DNA of 23,019 bases from an uncultured Acidobacteriota bacterium. GTDB taxonomy: Bacteria; Acidobacteriota; JAAYUB01. The stretch's first letter is position 1. Each line of letters starts with the position of its first letter. A program made the translations under genes and the position numbers. The stretch is taken from assembly GCA_937925645.1 (NCBI GenBank), contig CALAMB010000215.1, positions 1-23,019 on the forward strand, written 5' to 3'. Under the pieces are notes generated by a model. It worked only from the letters and a program-made list of their open reading frames with translations, was not told the DNA's origin and did not search any database. Below, one piece after another: positions 14,133 through 21,428 of the stretch.

Positions 14133-15959
14133 TCACTCCACGGTGACGCTCTTGGCCAGGTTGCGCGGTTTATCGATGGCGCAACCCCGGTACAAGGCGC
14201 AAAAATAGGCGAAGAGCTGCAGGGGGATGTTGCAGAGGACCGGGTTGAGGAAATCGAGCGTGCGCGGTACGGTGATCACCCGGTCGGCGATGTCGGCCAG
14301 CTTGGTGTCGTCAGGGGAGCCGACGGCGATGATCCTGGCGCCGCGGGCCTGAACTTCCATGATGTTGCTGATCATCTTTTCGTACACGCTGTCCATGGGG
14401 CAGATAGCCATGACCGGGCACTCGGGGGCGATCAGCGCGATGGGGCCGTGCTTCATCTCCCCCGCCGGATAGCCTTCGGCATGGATATAGCTGATTTCCT
14501 TCAGTTTCAGCGCACCCTCCATCGCCGTGGGATAGTTGTACAGGCGCCCCAAGTAGAGGAAGGACTGATGCTGGTAGAAGTCGCGGGCGATGGCGCGGAT
14601 GTGCTCCGACTGTTCCAGGATCGTGCGGATCTGATCCGGCAATTTCTGGATGGCGCTCAGCACCTGAATGCCGTCGTTCATCGATAACTTTTTGAAGCGG
14701 CCCAGCAGCAGCGCCAGCAGGCTCAGGATGACCACTTGCGACGTGAAAATCTTGGTGGACGCGACGCCGATCTCCGGCCCGGCGTGGTTATAGACGCCCG
14801 CGATCGTCTCCCGGGCGATGGTGGAGCCGACCACGTTGACCAGGCCGAGGGCCAGCGCGCCTTTGCGGCGCGCCTCGCGCACGGCGGCGATGGTGTCGGC
14901 CGTCTCGCCCGACTGGCTGATGGCCAGGACGGCGGTCCCCTCAGACAGGTTGATGTTCCGGTAGCGGAATTCGCTGGCGATCTCCACATCGACGTTGATG
15001 TCGGTGAGCTTTTCGAAGATGTAGCGGCCCAGCAGGCCGGCATGGTACGACGTGCCGCAGGAGATCATGACCAGCCGGTTGATTTTCTTGAGTTCCGGCA
15101 GGATGCCGTCCAGGCCGCCGAACTTGCTGACGCCTTCCTCGCGGAGGACGCGGCCGCGGAACGCGTTGAGGACCGTTTCCGGCTGTTCGAAGATTTCCTT
15201 GAGCATGAAGTGGGGGAAGCCGTTTTTCTCGGTCTCCTCGACCTGCCACTCCACCTTCACCGGATCCCGGTGGACCAGTTCCTGGGAGATGGACAGGATG
15301 CGGAAAGTGTCCGGTTGCAGGACGGCCACTTCACCGTCGTCCAGGTAGATGACGCGGTTGGTGTGGCGGAGCAAGGCGGCCACGTCGCTGGCCGCCAGCA
15401 TCTCGTTTTCGCCCACGCCGAGCACCAGCGGGGAGCCCCGCCGGGCAACGATGATCTGTTCCGGATGAGCGGCGTGGACGACGGCGATGCCGAATGTGCC
15501 CGTCACTCGTTCCAGCCCGCGGAGCACGCTGTCCAGCAGGTCGCCCTGGTAGAATTCCTCGAAGAGATGAGCCAGGACCTCCGTGTCGGTTTCCGACTCG
15601 AAGCGGTGGCCCTGCCGCGCGAGCTCGCGCTTGAGGATGTTGTAGTTTTCGATGATGCCGTTGTGAATGACGAAGATCGCCCGATCGCAGTCGCAGTGCG
15701 GATGCGCGTTGGCCTCCGACGGCCGTCCGTGGGTGGCCCAGCGGGTGTGTCCGATGCCCGTTGTGGCCGGCGGGGCGTTGGCGGAGAGCCGCTGCTCCAG
15801 TTCGCCGATGGTGCCGCAGGTTTTGATGGCGTACACGCCGGCCGGCCCCACGGTGGCCAGACCGCATGAATCGTACCCGCGGTACTCCAGCCGCTTGAGC
15901 CCCTCGGTCAGAACGTGGATGGCGGATTTGCCGCCGGTGTAACCGATGATTCCGCACAT
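14133..15959 (-). CDS. glmS: Glutamine-fructose-6-phosphate aminotransferase (isomerizing)
   Basis: GlmS converts fructose-6-phosphate and glutamine to glucosamine-6-phosphate, the first step to UDP-GlcNAc for peptidoglycan, LPS and exopolysaccharide. The 608-residue protein starts MCGIIGYTG, with Cys2 as the amidotransferase nucleophile after Met removal. The glutaminase domain spans about 2-220 (TGIGHTRWATHGRPSEANAH). Two SIS sugar-isomerase domains follow (MISCGTSYHAG and LAISQSGETADT in the first; FLYLGRLYNYPTAMEGALK in the second), ending in the usual NLAKSVTVE. GGAG lies 8 bases before the ATG. The 69-base upstream gap is too short for a glmS ribozyme and none is seen. It lies between the lytic transglycosylase gene and galU in one run. 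Confidence 0.97.
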   Translation of the reverse strand: MCGIIGYTGGKSAIHVLTEGLKRLEYRGYDSCGLATVGPAGVYAIKTCGTIGELEQRLSANAPPATTGIGHTRWATHGRPSEANAHPHCDCDRAIFVIHNGIIENYNILKRELARQGHRFESETDTEVLAHLFEEFYQGDLLDSVLRGLERVTGTFGIAVVHAAHPEQIIVARRGSPLVLGVGENEMLAASDVAALLRHTNRVIYLDDGEVAVLQPDTFRILSISQELVHRDPVKVEWQVEETEKNGFPHFMLKEIFEQPETVLNAFRGRVLREEGVSKFGGLDGILPELKKINRLVMISCGTSYHAGLLGRYIFEKLTDINVDVEIASEFRYRNINLSEGTAVLAISQSGETADTIAAVREARRKGALALGLVNVVGSTIARETIAGVYNHAGPEIGVASTKIFTSQVVILSLLALLLGRFKKLSMNDGIQVLSAIQKLPDQIRTILEQSEHIRAIARDFYQHQSFLYLGRLYNYPTAMEGALKLKEISYIHAEGYPAGEMKHGPIALIAPECPVMAICPMDSVYEKMISNIMEVQARGARIIAVGSPDDTKLADIADRVITVPRTLDFLNPVLCNIPLQLFAYFCALYRGCAIDKPRNLAKSVTVE

Positions 15960-16028
15960 GGCGAAAGCTCCAAAATTTTCGTGATCCGGGCGATGGCGGG
16001 GTCACCCGTCGTTCAGGCGGACGTGGAA

Positions 16029-16745
16029 TTACTTGACCGGCCGGGCTTCGGCCGGCGGATCGATGTTGGTGAAGGTGAGAACGCCGTTTTGGTCGTAATA
16101 CCGGAACATCCGGGTGCCGGGAGTGTAGAACGCATACTGTTCGTTCGCTCTGACTGTGGTGCTGCCGTATATTTCCACGATTTTCCGAACGTACTTGATG
16201 GTTTCCGGTATCCGGGGAATCCGGTTCAGCTTCCGGACCAGGTTTTCGCCCGCGTTGTACGCCGACAGGACCAGCTCCAGGTCGCCTTGAAACATGTCGA
16301 TGAGAAAACGGAGATGATTCGACCCGCCGCGGATATTCTCCTCGGGGTCGAACAGGTCGAAGACGCCGTACCGTCGGGCCGTGTCGGGCATCAGTTGCAT
16401 CAGGCCCCGGGCGCCTTTAGGCGAGACCGCCCGCGGGTTGAAGTTGGACTCGACCAGGATCAGCGCCTTGATCAGGTTGAAGTCGACCTCCAGCTCGGTG
16501 CCGTACTTCTTGATCAACGGGTCGAACTGGTTGAAGCGGCTTTCGTCGAACTGGATCAGGTCGGGGCGGTCCTGCTCGCGCTCGATCTCGATTTCCTTTA
16601 CCGCCGTGGCCTCGCCGCTTTTGGGGGCGTAGTTGCTGAATACGATACAACCGCCGCGGTTGACGTAGGAATAGAACTTTTCCGCTCGGACGGTCAACGG
16701 GTGAAGGAACAGGCAAAACGTTAATAAAAGCAAACACTTCCGCAT
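16029..16745 (-). CDS. Secreted lytic transglycosylase with flanking DUF4124-like modules
   Basis: This 238-residue periplasmic enzyme has a signal peptide (about 1-21) and an SLT (family 1) lysozyme-like domain (about 75-195) that cleaves peptidoglycan glycan strands to 1,6-anhydro ends. The catalytic Glu99 lies in ALILVESNFNP. The other signatures are GARGLMQLMP (about 111-120) and LSAYNAGENLV (about 160-170). Short DUF4124-like segments occur on both sides: FYSYVNRGGCIVFSNYAP (about 24-41) and FRYYDQNGVLTFTNIDPP (about 214-231). Two copies around one SLT domain is an unusual layout. The gene has its own strong promoter and is followed 69 bases later by glmS. It may open the wall for envelope assembly or simply serve wall turnover. 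Confidence 0.92.
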   Translation of the reverse strand: MRKCLLLLTFCLFLHPLTVRAEKFYSYVNRGGCIVFSNYAPKSGEATAVKEIEIEREQDRPDLIQFDESRFNQFDPLIKKYGTELEVDFNLIKALILVESNFNPRAVSPKGARGLMQLMPDTARRYGVFDLFDPEENIRGGSNHLRFLIDMFQGDLELVLSAYNAGENLVRKLNRIPRIPETIKYVRKIVEIYGSTTVRANEQYAFYTPGTRMFRYYDQNGVLTFTNIDPPAEARPVK

Positions 16746-16769
16746 TTGGCAGCCCTCTTGGCCGCACCA

Positions 16770-16798
16770 ATTGTAGAGGAGAGATGTTGGATTGTCAA
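16770..16798 (-). promoter_or_regulatory. Strong sigma-70-type promoter of the transglycosylase-glmS-galU run
   Basis: The minus strand reads TTGACA (perfect -35), a 17-base spacer and TACAAT (5 of 6 for the -10). Transcription should begin near 16763, giving a leader of about 18 bases with an AGAGGG ribosome-binding site. It is one of the clearest promoters in the window. Confidence 0.75.
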
Positions 16799-16813
16799 AA
16801 ACAAACTGCAGGC

Positions 16814-17896
16814 TCAGGGCTGGCGGCGGCCGAGGATTCGCTTGGCTTGGGCGCGGACGGATTCCGGGACGGATTTTTCGATCTGGAGCAGTTTCAGGTC
16901 CATGCTCGTCAGACGGTTGAGCAACGGCATGGTGACTTCCACGGGTGATTTCGGGTTTCGAACCAGGTAGTGCACCACCCGGTAATTCTTCGTGAGTTCC
17001 TTGTTGGTGCCGATGATCCGGAGCACCTCGTGCGAGACGTTGCGGAGCTGGGCGAAGATTTCAATCTCGGAATCGGTGAGTTTCGGGCTCGACAGGACCG
17101 ACGTGGACACCAGCTTGTTCGCGTCGCGAATCAGCAGCGCCCGTTCCTCCCGGCGCCCCAGCAGGGCCAGCTTGACCTTGTCGCTCACCGACAGGGTGGC
17201 CATTTTCTGGTACAGAGTGAGCTTGTCAGGATCTCCTTCAGCCAGCTCCTCGATGTATTCCTGCTCCTCCTTGGAAGGCATGGTCGGGGCGTCGGCGTCC
17301 AGCGCCGAAAGCTCCGCCCGCTCCTCCTCGGTGAACGGGATGTCCTCGACCTTTGAGTCCTCCACCGGCGGGGGCGGAGCGGCCGGCGGCACCGCCGCGC
17401 CTTCGCCCAGGAAGTCGTGCTCGATTTCCTGCAGCCGCTTGAGGTTGCCCGGGCTCAGGTTGGGATTCTGGCGGAGGCTGGCGAGGATTTCCGGCGCCTC
17501 GATCAGCCGGACCTGGTTGCTGATGATGAGTTCGGCCAGGGACTGCGAGATGATCGGCGCCAGATTCATGAGTGTTCGGGAGTCGGTTCTGGGGTTGATG
17601 ATGATCTTTTCAAGGATCAAGGCGTTGTTGCGGAAGAACGCGGCGACCTGGTCGATGGCGTAGGGTGTGATCTCCTTGTTTTCCATCAACGCCGCCATCT
17701 CCGCCGGCGGATAGGCGCGCAAGCCCTCCGCGGCGGCCTGGCGGATTTCCGGGTCGTCGTCCTTCAGAAGCGATACCTGGGCTTCCAGCATGATCTCCGG
17801 CGGCAGCGGCAGGCTGCCGCGGGCGGCGGCCATCTTGATCATTCTGGGAGCGGCGCCGGAGCGGATGGCGCTCAACAAGGGGCTGGCGACAGCCAT
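16814..17896 (-). CDS. Helical-repeat (HEAT-like) protein of unknown function
   Basis: The 360-residue product has no signal peptide or membrane helix and is probably cytoplasmic. It has two helical blocks. The first (about 30-165) has HEAT-like turns such as LLKDDDPEIRQAAAEGLR. The second (about 235-355) has short repeats, each about 35-40 residues, containing 'LLIRDANKLVSTSVLSSPKLTD', 'LRNVSHEVLRIIGTNKE' and 'YLVRNPKSPVE'-type segments. An acidic, Pro/Ala-rich linker (about 166-225) joins them. Similar repeat proteins occur in several delta-proteobacterial and acidobacterial genomes as far as I recall, but I know no characterised member. It starts 2 bases after the RodZ-like gene, so a shared task in cell shape or membrane organisation is possible. 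This is an inference from context only. Confidence 0.8.
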   Translation of the reverse strand: MAVASPLLSAIRSGAAPRMIKMAAARGSLPLPPEIMLEAQVSLLKDDDPEIRQAAAEGLRAYPPAEMAALMENKEITPYAIDQVAAFFRNNALILEKIIINPRTDSRTLMNLAPIISQSLAELIISNQVRLIEAPEILASLRQNPNLSPGNLKRLQEIEHDFLGEGAAVPPAAPPPPVEDSKVEDIPFTEEERAELSALDADAPTMPSKEEQEYIEELAEGDPDKLTLYQKMATLSVSDKVKLALLGRREERALLIRDANKLVSTSVLSSPKLTDSEIEIFAQLRNVSHEVLRIIGTNKELTKNYRVVHYLVRNPKSPVEVTMPLLNRLTSMDLKLLQIEKSVPESVRAQAKRILGRRQP

Positions 17897-17898
17897 GC

Positions 17899-18756
17899 TC
17901 AGTTTTCCTCGGGGACGGCGATGAAATCCCGCCAGTTGGCCGGGGACACGTTCAGCTCGACCACCTGACCGGTTGTGCCCAGCGCCCGGGATTTCCGGCC
18001 GTTGAGCAACAGGGTGACGCCTCCGGCGTTGCCTATTTGCAGGACCACGGGTTTGACGTAGCGGTATTGGAACGTCTCGCCCGGTTGCAGAATGAAATCC
18101 TGGGCGGCGCCTTCGTTGATAATGCGCACCCAGCAGACGGCGTGGGCTTGAATGGCGAGAAGTACCGACTGCGGATCGAACACCCCGGTGGCGGGTGGTT
18201 CGTCGGGCGGCGGCAGGGCCGGGACGGCCGACGGCGGTGTCGCGTCGTCCGGCGCGGCGGCGGCCGCGACTTCGGTTGCCGGGACGTCCGTCGCGACAGG
18301 CGGCGACAGGGCGGATGCAGCGGGTCGACCCGGCGCATCCGCCGGCGCCGTGTCGCCCAGCGGCAGACTCGACTCGCCGTGTTGGTAGATCACGTAGACG
18401 ACACCGAGGAGTGCGCCCACCACCACCACGGCCACCAGAATCCGCGTCCAGTGCCCGCCGCGCCGCCGGCTGGACGTCGGCCGGGATTCGGCAGGCGACG
18501 GCTGGGCCGGACTTTCAACCTCGGCCACCTGCGAGTAATACATCTGGATCAGCGGGTCGTCATCCAGACCCAAGTGCCGGGCGTACGAGCGGATGAACAT
18601 CTTCGGGAAGACGCCCCGGGGCAGCTTCTTGAACGCGTTGTTTTCGATGGCGTCCAGAAAATTGCTGCTGATCTTGGTGACTTCGGAGACATCATGAAGG
18701 GTCAGGTTCTGTTCCTGGCGCTTCTGTTTGAGAATCTCTCCAACCGTGGCCATCAT
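17899..18756 (-). CDS. RodZ-like membrane protein with N-terminal HTH
   Basis: This 285-residue protein has a Cro/RodZ-type helix-turn-helix (about residues 4-70; VGEILKQKRQEQNLTLHDV and the GVFPKMFIRSYARHLGL segment diagnostic of the RodZ group). One membrane helix follows (about 106-124), then a Pro/Ala-rich periplasmic linker (about 135-190) and a C-terminal DUF4115-like beta domain (about 197-280). In rod-shaped bacteria RodZ links MreB to the wall-synthesis machinery. The start is placed at the first of two adjacent ATGs, since AGGA precedes it and the family starts here. The open frame extends further upstream but crosses the promoter region. mreB is not in the window, so a role in rod shape is not proven. 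Confidence 0.87.
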   Translation of the reverse strand: MMATVGEILKQKRQEQNLTLHDVSEVTKISSNFLDAIENNAFKKLPRGVFPKMFIRSYARHLGLDDDPLIQMYYSQVAEVESPAQPSPAESRPTSSRRRGGHWTRILVAVVVVGALLGVVYVIYQHGESSLPLGDTAPADAPGRPAASALSPPVATDVPATEVAAAAAPDDATPPSAVPALPPPDEPPATGVFDPQSVLLAIQAHAVCWVRIINEGAAQDFILQPGETFQYRYVKPVVLQIGNAGGVTLLLNGRKSRALGTTGQVVELNVSPANWRDFIAVPEEN

Positions 18757-18783
18757 TGGATCCTGATTGTTTTGATGCAAACA

Positions 18784-18812
18784 TTTATACATTATCTTAA
18801 AGCGTTTGGAAA
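18784..18812 (-). promoter_or_regulatory. Candidate promoter of the RodZ-like gene
   Basis: The minus strand reads TTTCCA, a 17-base spacer, then TATAAA. The region is AT-rich in an otherwise GC-rich stretch and lies 28 bases upstream of the start codon, which suits a promoter. The -35 matches only 4 of 6, and an overlapping -10-like GATAAT is also present, so the exact boxes are unsure. Confidence 0.4.
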
Positions 18813-18862
18813 GATTTAATATGCCGGCCCGTACGATTATTTCAGCCGATTGCGGCGAACCG

Positions 18863-18890
18863 TTGGCATTTTGCGGGCGGCGGGTATAAT
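18863..18890 (+). promoter_or_regulatory. Promoter of the NusG-paralogue gene
   Basis: TTGGCA (5 of 6), a 16-base spacer and a perfect TATAAT lie just upstream of the gene. The predicted start near 18897 gives a leader of about 29 bases carrying AGGAGA. It is divergent from the promoter of the RodZ-like gene within the 169-base gap, so the two could share regulation. Confidence 0.7.
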
Positions 18891-18925
18891 GATGCGGATA
18901 TGACGGCGGCAGGAGAAGCGGACCC

Positions 18926-19450
18926 GTGAGCGAGCCGGAACACCCGGACAACCTGTGCTGGTACGCCATCTACACCAAACGGTTGCGGGAGCACTACGCC
19001 GACGTGAAGCTGCTGCAGCTGAGTTTCGAGACGTTCCTGCCGCTCGTGGCTACCCGCCGCCGCGGCCGCTGCCACATCCGGCCGTTGTTCCCCTGCTACC
19101 TCTTCGCCCGGTTCGACGCCGCGCGCTGGCTGTACACCGTCAATCACCTGGAAGGCGTCCAGAAGGTCATCACCTTCAACGACAGACCTGTACCGGTGGA
19201 TCCCCTGATCATCCAGACCTTGCGTGAACGGATGGAGGCCAAGGGATATCTGGAGGCGGACCGCGAGCTGGCGCCCGGCGACCGGGTGCGGATCCACGGC
19301 ACGCTGTTCGACGGTCTCGAAGGGCAAATCGAAGCGGTGCGCCCGCGTGACCGGGTGGTCATCCTGCTCCAGACCATTTTCCGTCGGGCCCGGATGGAGA
19401 TCGACGCGGACGTTCTGGAGCTGATCGAACGGCACACGCCCCGGTTCTGA
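18926..19450 (+). CDS. NusG/RfaH-family transcription elongation factor paralogue
   Basis: The 174-residue protein has an NGN domain (about residues 11-105; WYAIYTKRLREHYA, then PLFPCYLFARFD and VNHLEGVQKVITFND) and a C-terminal KOW domain (about 117-140; GDRVRIHGTLFDGLEGQI). NusG-family proteins bind RNA polymerase and change pausing or termination. The housekeeping nusG normally lies beside secE and rplK, so this is a specialised paralogue, like RfaH, LoaP or UpxY, which act on long envelope-polysaccharide operons. It starts with GTG, with AGGAGA 9 bases upstream; the nearby ATG at 18900 is out of frame. Its position beside the polysaccharide locus suggests an antitermination role there, but the target is not shown by sequence. 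Confidence 0.88.
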   Translation: MSEPEHPDNLCWYAIYTKRLREHYADVKLLQLSFETFLPLVATRRRGRCHIRPLFPCYLFARFDAARWLYTVNHLEGVQKVITFNDRPVPVDPLIIQTLRERMEAKGYLEADRELAPGDRVRIHGTLFDGLEGQIEAVRPRDRVVILLQTIFRRARMEIDADVLELIERHTPRF

Positions 19451-19480
19451 TGACCGGGGGGGAGGCAACGCGGTGATTCT

Positions 19481-19498
19481 CAGCCGGTTGACCGGCTG
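19481..19498. repeat. Inverted repeat over the -35 of the aldehyde dehydrogenase promoter
   Basis: CAGCCGG, a TTGA centre and CCGGCTG form a perfect 7-base inverted repeat. It overlaps the -35 box, so a repressor binding here could block the promoter. No T-run follows, so it is a poor terminator for the upstream gene. The operator role is inferred. Confidence 0.5.
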
Positions 19499-19516
19499 AC
19501 AGTCGCGTGCTACAGT
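19488..19516 (+). promoter_or_regulatory. Candidate promoter of the aldehyde dehydrogenase gene
   Basis: TTGACC (5 of 6), a 17-base spacer and TACAGT (4 of 6) lie in the 94-base gap after the NusG-paralogue gene. Transcription would start near 19523, about 22 bases before the start codon, with GGAGAG as the ribosome-binding site. Confidence 0.5.
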
Positions 19517-19544
19517 GGGCACACTCAATTCCGGAGAGCCCGTC

Positions 19545-21320
19545 ATGCAACTAGACCAAGACCTGATGGCGGTGCAGGAAGTGCGCCACCTGCTGCAACA
19601 GGCCGCCGACGCTCAGCGCCGTTTTGCCGAATTCAGCCAGGAGCAGGTAGACCGCGTGGTGGAGGCGGTCTCGCGGGAGGCGCTGGCTCACGCCGAGGAG
19701 CTGGCCCGGCTGGCGGTGCAGGAGACCGGCTTCGGCCGGGTCGAGGACAAAATCACAAAGAACACCTTCGCCGCGCGCGAGGTCTTCGAGGACATCCGGA
19801 ACCTGAAGACCGTCGGCGTGATCGCCGAGGACCCGGCCCGGCAGGTCTACGAGATTGCCGTGCCCATGGGCGTGGTTGCCGGCATCATCCCGTCGACAAA
19901 TCCCACCAGTACCGCGATTTTCAAGGCGCTGATTTCCCTCAAGGGGCGCAACGCGGTGGTCTTTTCGCCCCACCCGGCGGCCAGGGACTGCATCGCCAAA
20001 ACCGCCGACATCCTGCATGCGGCGGCCGTGCTGGCCGGCGCCCCCGAGGGGATCATCGGCTGCCTCCGCAATCCCACCCTGGAGGCCACCGAGGAACTGA
20101 TGCGGCACCGCCTGACCGCCGTCATCCTGGCCACCGGCGGACACGGCCTGGTCAAGGCCGCCTACAGCTCGGGAAAGCCGGCGTTCGGCGTCGGCCCGGG
20201 CAACGTGCCGGCCTTCATTGAGCGGACCGCCCAGGCGGCCGCGGCGGTTGAGCTCGTGCTGGCCGGGAAGTGCTTCGACAACGGCACGGTCTGCGCCTCG
20301 GAACAGGCGGTGATCGTGGACCGGCCCCTGCTGGAGGCCGTCCGGACCGAGTTCACCGCGCGGGGTGCCCATTTCTGCTCTCCGGCGGAAAAGCGGCTCC
20401 TGGAGGCGGCGGTGGTGCAGGGCGGCAAGATCAATCCGCGGATTGTCGGCCGCGATGCGGCGGTGATCGCGTCGCTCGCGGGCTTCCAGGTTCCCGCCGA
20501 AACGCCCTGTCTCATCGCGGAGCTCGAAGCGGTGGGTTCGCCGGAGCCGTTATCGATGGAGAAGCTTTCGCCCGTGCTGGCCTTCTACGTCGTGGACGGC
20601 TGGCGGGCGGGGTGCGAGAAATGCATCGAGTTGCTCGCCTACGGCGGGATGGGGCACAGCATGGTGATCCACTCCCAGGACCAGGACGTCATCATGCAGT
20701 TTGCCCTGGAGAAGCCCGCCTTCCGGATACTCGCCAACACGACAGGCACCCACGGCGCCATCGGTTACGCCACCGGCCTGACGCCCTCGCTCACCCTCGG
20801 TTGCGGCACGTGGGGCAACAACATCACCACCGACAACGTCTCGGCGCGTCACCTGGTCAACATCAAGCGGCTGGCGTTCGGCACGCGGGCCATCCGCTTC
20901 AACCGTCCCGCACCCGACCGTCCCGCCGCGGCGCCGCCGGTCCAGCCGGCCGGCTCCGCCCTGCCGGACCGCGACCGTGTCCGGAGCGTCGTCGCCCAGG
21001 TGATCGCCGAAATGTCCGGCTCCGCCGCGCCGGCGGAACCGCCGCCGGCGCCGTCCGCCGGCGAACCGCCGCCGGCGCCGTCCGCCGGCGAACCGCCGCC
21101 GGTTGACAACCCGCCGTCAACGATCCCGGTTGAGCCGCTGAAACCGGTGGACTTCGTCGGCGAGCAGGAAGTCCTGGAAGCGGTGAAACAGAACCGGCGG
21201 ATCATCGTCTCGGACCGGACCCGGATGACGCCGCTGGCACGAGACCTCGGCGAGCAGCAACGCGTTTTCGACTGGGTCGAGGACGCCGATCCGGACCGCT
21301 CCGCGTCCAGGTCGTACTGA
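19545..21320 (+). CDS. CoA-acylating aldehyde dehydrogenase with microcompartment-cargo-like C-terminal tail
   Basis: This 591-residue protein belongs to the acylating aldehyde dehydrogenases (EutE/PduP/SauS/AdhE N-domain type), which oxidise an aldehyde with NAD and CoA to acyl-CoA. The core spans about 1-450, with IIPSTNPTSTAIFKAL (about 114-129), VGPGNVPAF (216-224) and the catalytic Cys250 in FDNGTVCASEQ. The 140-residue tail is not part of the core. It has a short helix (about 473-491, LPDRDRVRSVVAQVIAEM), a Pro/Ala/Gly linker with nine-residue repeats (about 497-520) and a final block (about 536-580) containing VSDRTRMTPLARDLGE. Such helix-plus-linker tails resemble encapsulation peptides of bacterial microcompartment enzymes, but no shell gene is in the window. 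The ATG at 19545 is preferred over a GTG at 19515 because GGAGAG lies 7 bases before it. The substrate is unknown. Confidence 0.87.
   Translation: MQLDQDLMAVQEVRHLLQQAADAQRRFAEFSQEQVDRVVEAVSREALAHAEELARLAVQETGFGRVEDKITKNTFAAREVFEDIRNLKTVGVIAEDPARQVYEIAVPMGVVAGIIPSTNPTSTAIFKALISLKGRNAVVFSPHPAARDCIAKTADILHAAAVLAGAPEGIIGCLRNPTLEATEELMRHRLTAVILATGGHGLVKAAYSSGKPAFGVGPGNVPAFIERTAQAAAAVELVLAGKCFDNGTVCASEQAVIVDRPLLEAVRTEFTARGAHFCSPAEKRLLEAAVVQGGKINPRIVGRDAAVIASLAGFQVPAETPCLIAELEAVGSPEPLSMEKLSPVLAFYVVDGWRAGCEKCIELLAYGGMGHSMVIHSQDQDVIMQFALEKPAFRILANTTGTHGAIGYATGLTPSLTLGCGTWGNNITTDNVSARHLVNIKRLAFGTRAIRFNRPAPDRPAAAPPVQPAGSALPDRDRVRSVVAQVIAEMSGSAAPAEPPPAPSAGEPPPAPSAGEPPPVDNPPSTIPVEPLKPVDFVGEQEVLEAVKQNRRIIVSDRTRMTPLARDLGEQQRVFDWVEDADPDRSASRSY
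21033..21105 (+). repeat. 27-base tandem repeat in the dehydrogenase linker
   Basis: A 27-base unit is repeated about 2.7 times. It encodes the nine-residue repeat (A/G)EPPPAPSA. Units start at 21033, 21060 and 21087, and the first two differ by very few bases. It lies in the flexible linker of the dehydrogenase tail, where copy number could vary by slippage without changing the frame. Confidence 0.85.
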
Positions 21321-21428
21321 GGCGCCTGAACGCGGATTTTCGGTCGAAGATCGTCCGTCAGCCCACCGAACCGACGGCGGCGGCCGCGGACGCCCCGCGG
21401 TTGACCACACGCTGTGAGGCCAGACCGG

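Noticed and set aside
13281..15869. Rightward open frames opposite galU and glmS
   Set aside because: galU and glmS are full-length and certain. The opposite frames show low-complexity composition only.
15960..16028. Possible glmS ribozyme upstream of glmS
   Set aside because: The gap is only 69 bases and no ribozyme core was recognised.
21380..21402. GC-rich inverted repeat between the dehydrogenase and ttcA genes as a terminator
   Set aside because: The CCGCGG arms are self-complementary and no T-run follows, so termination is not supported.
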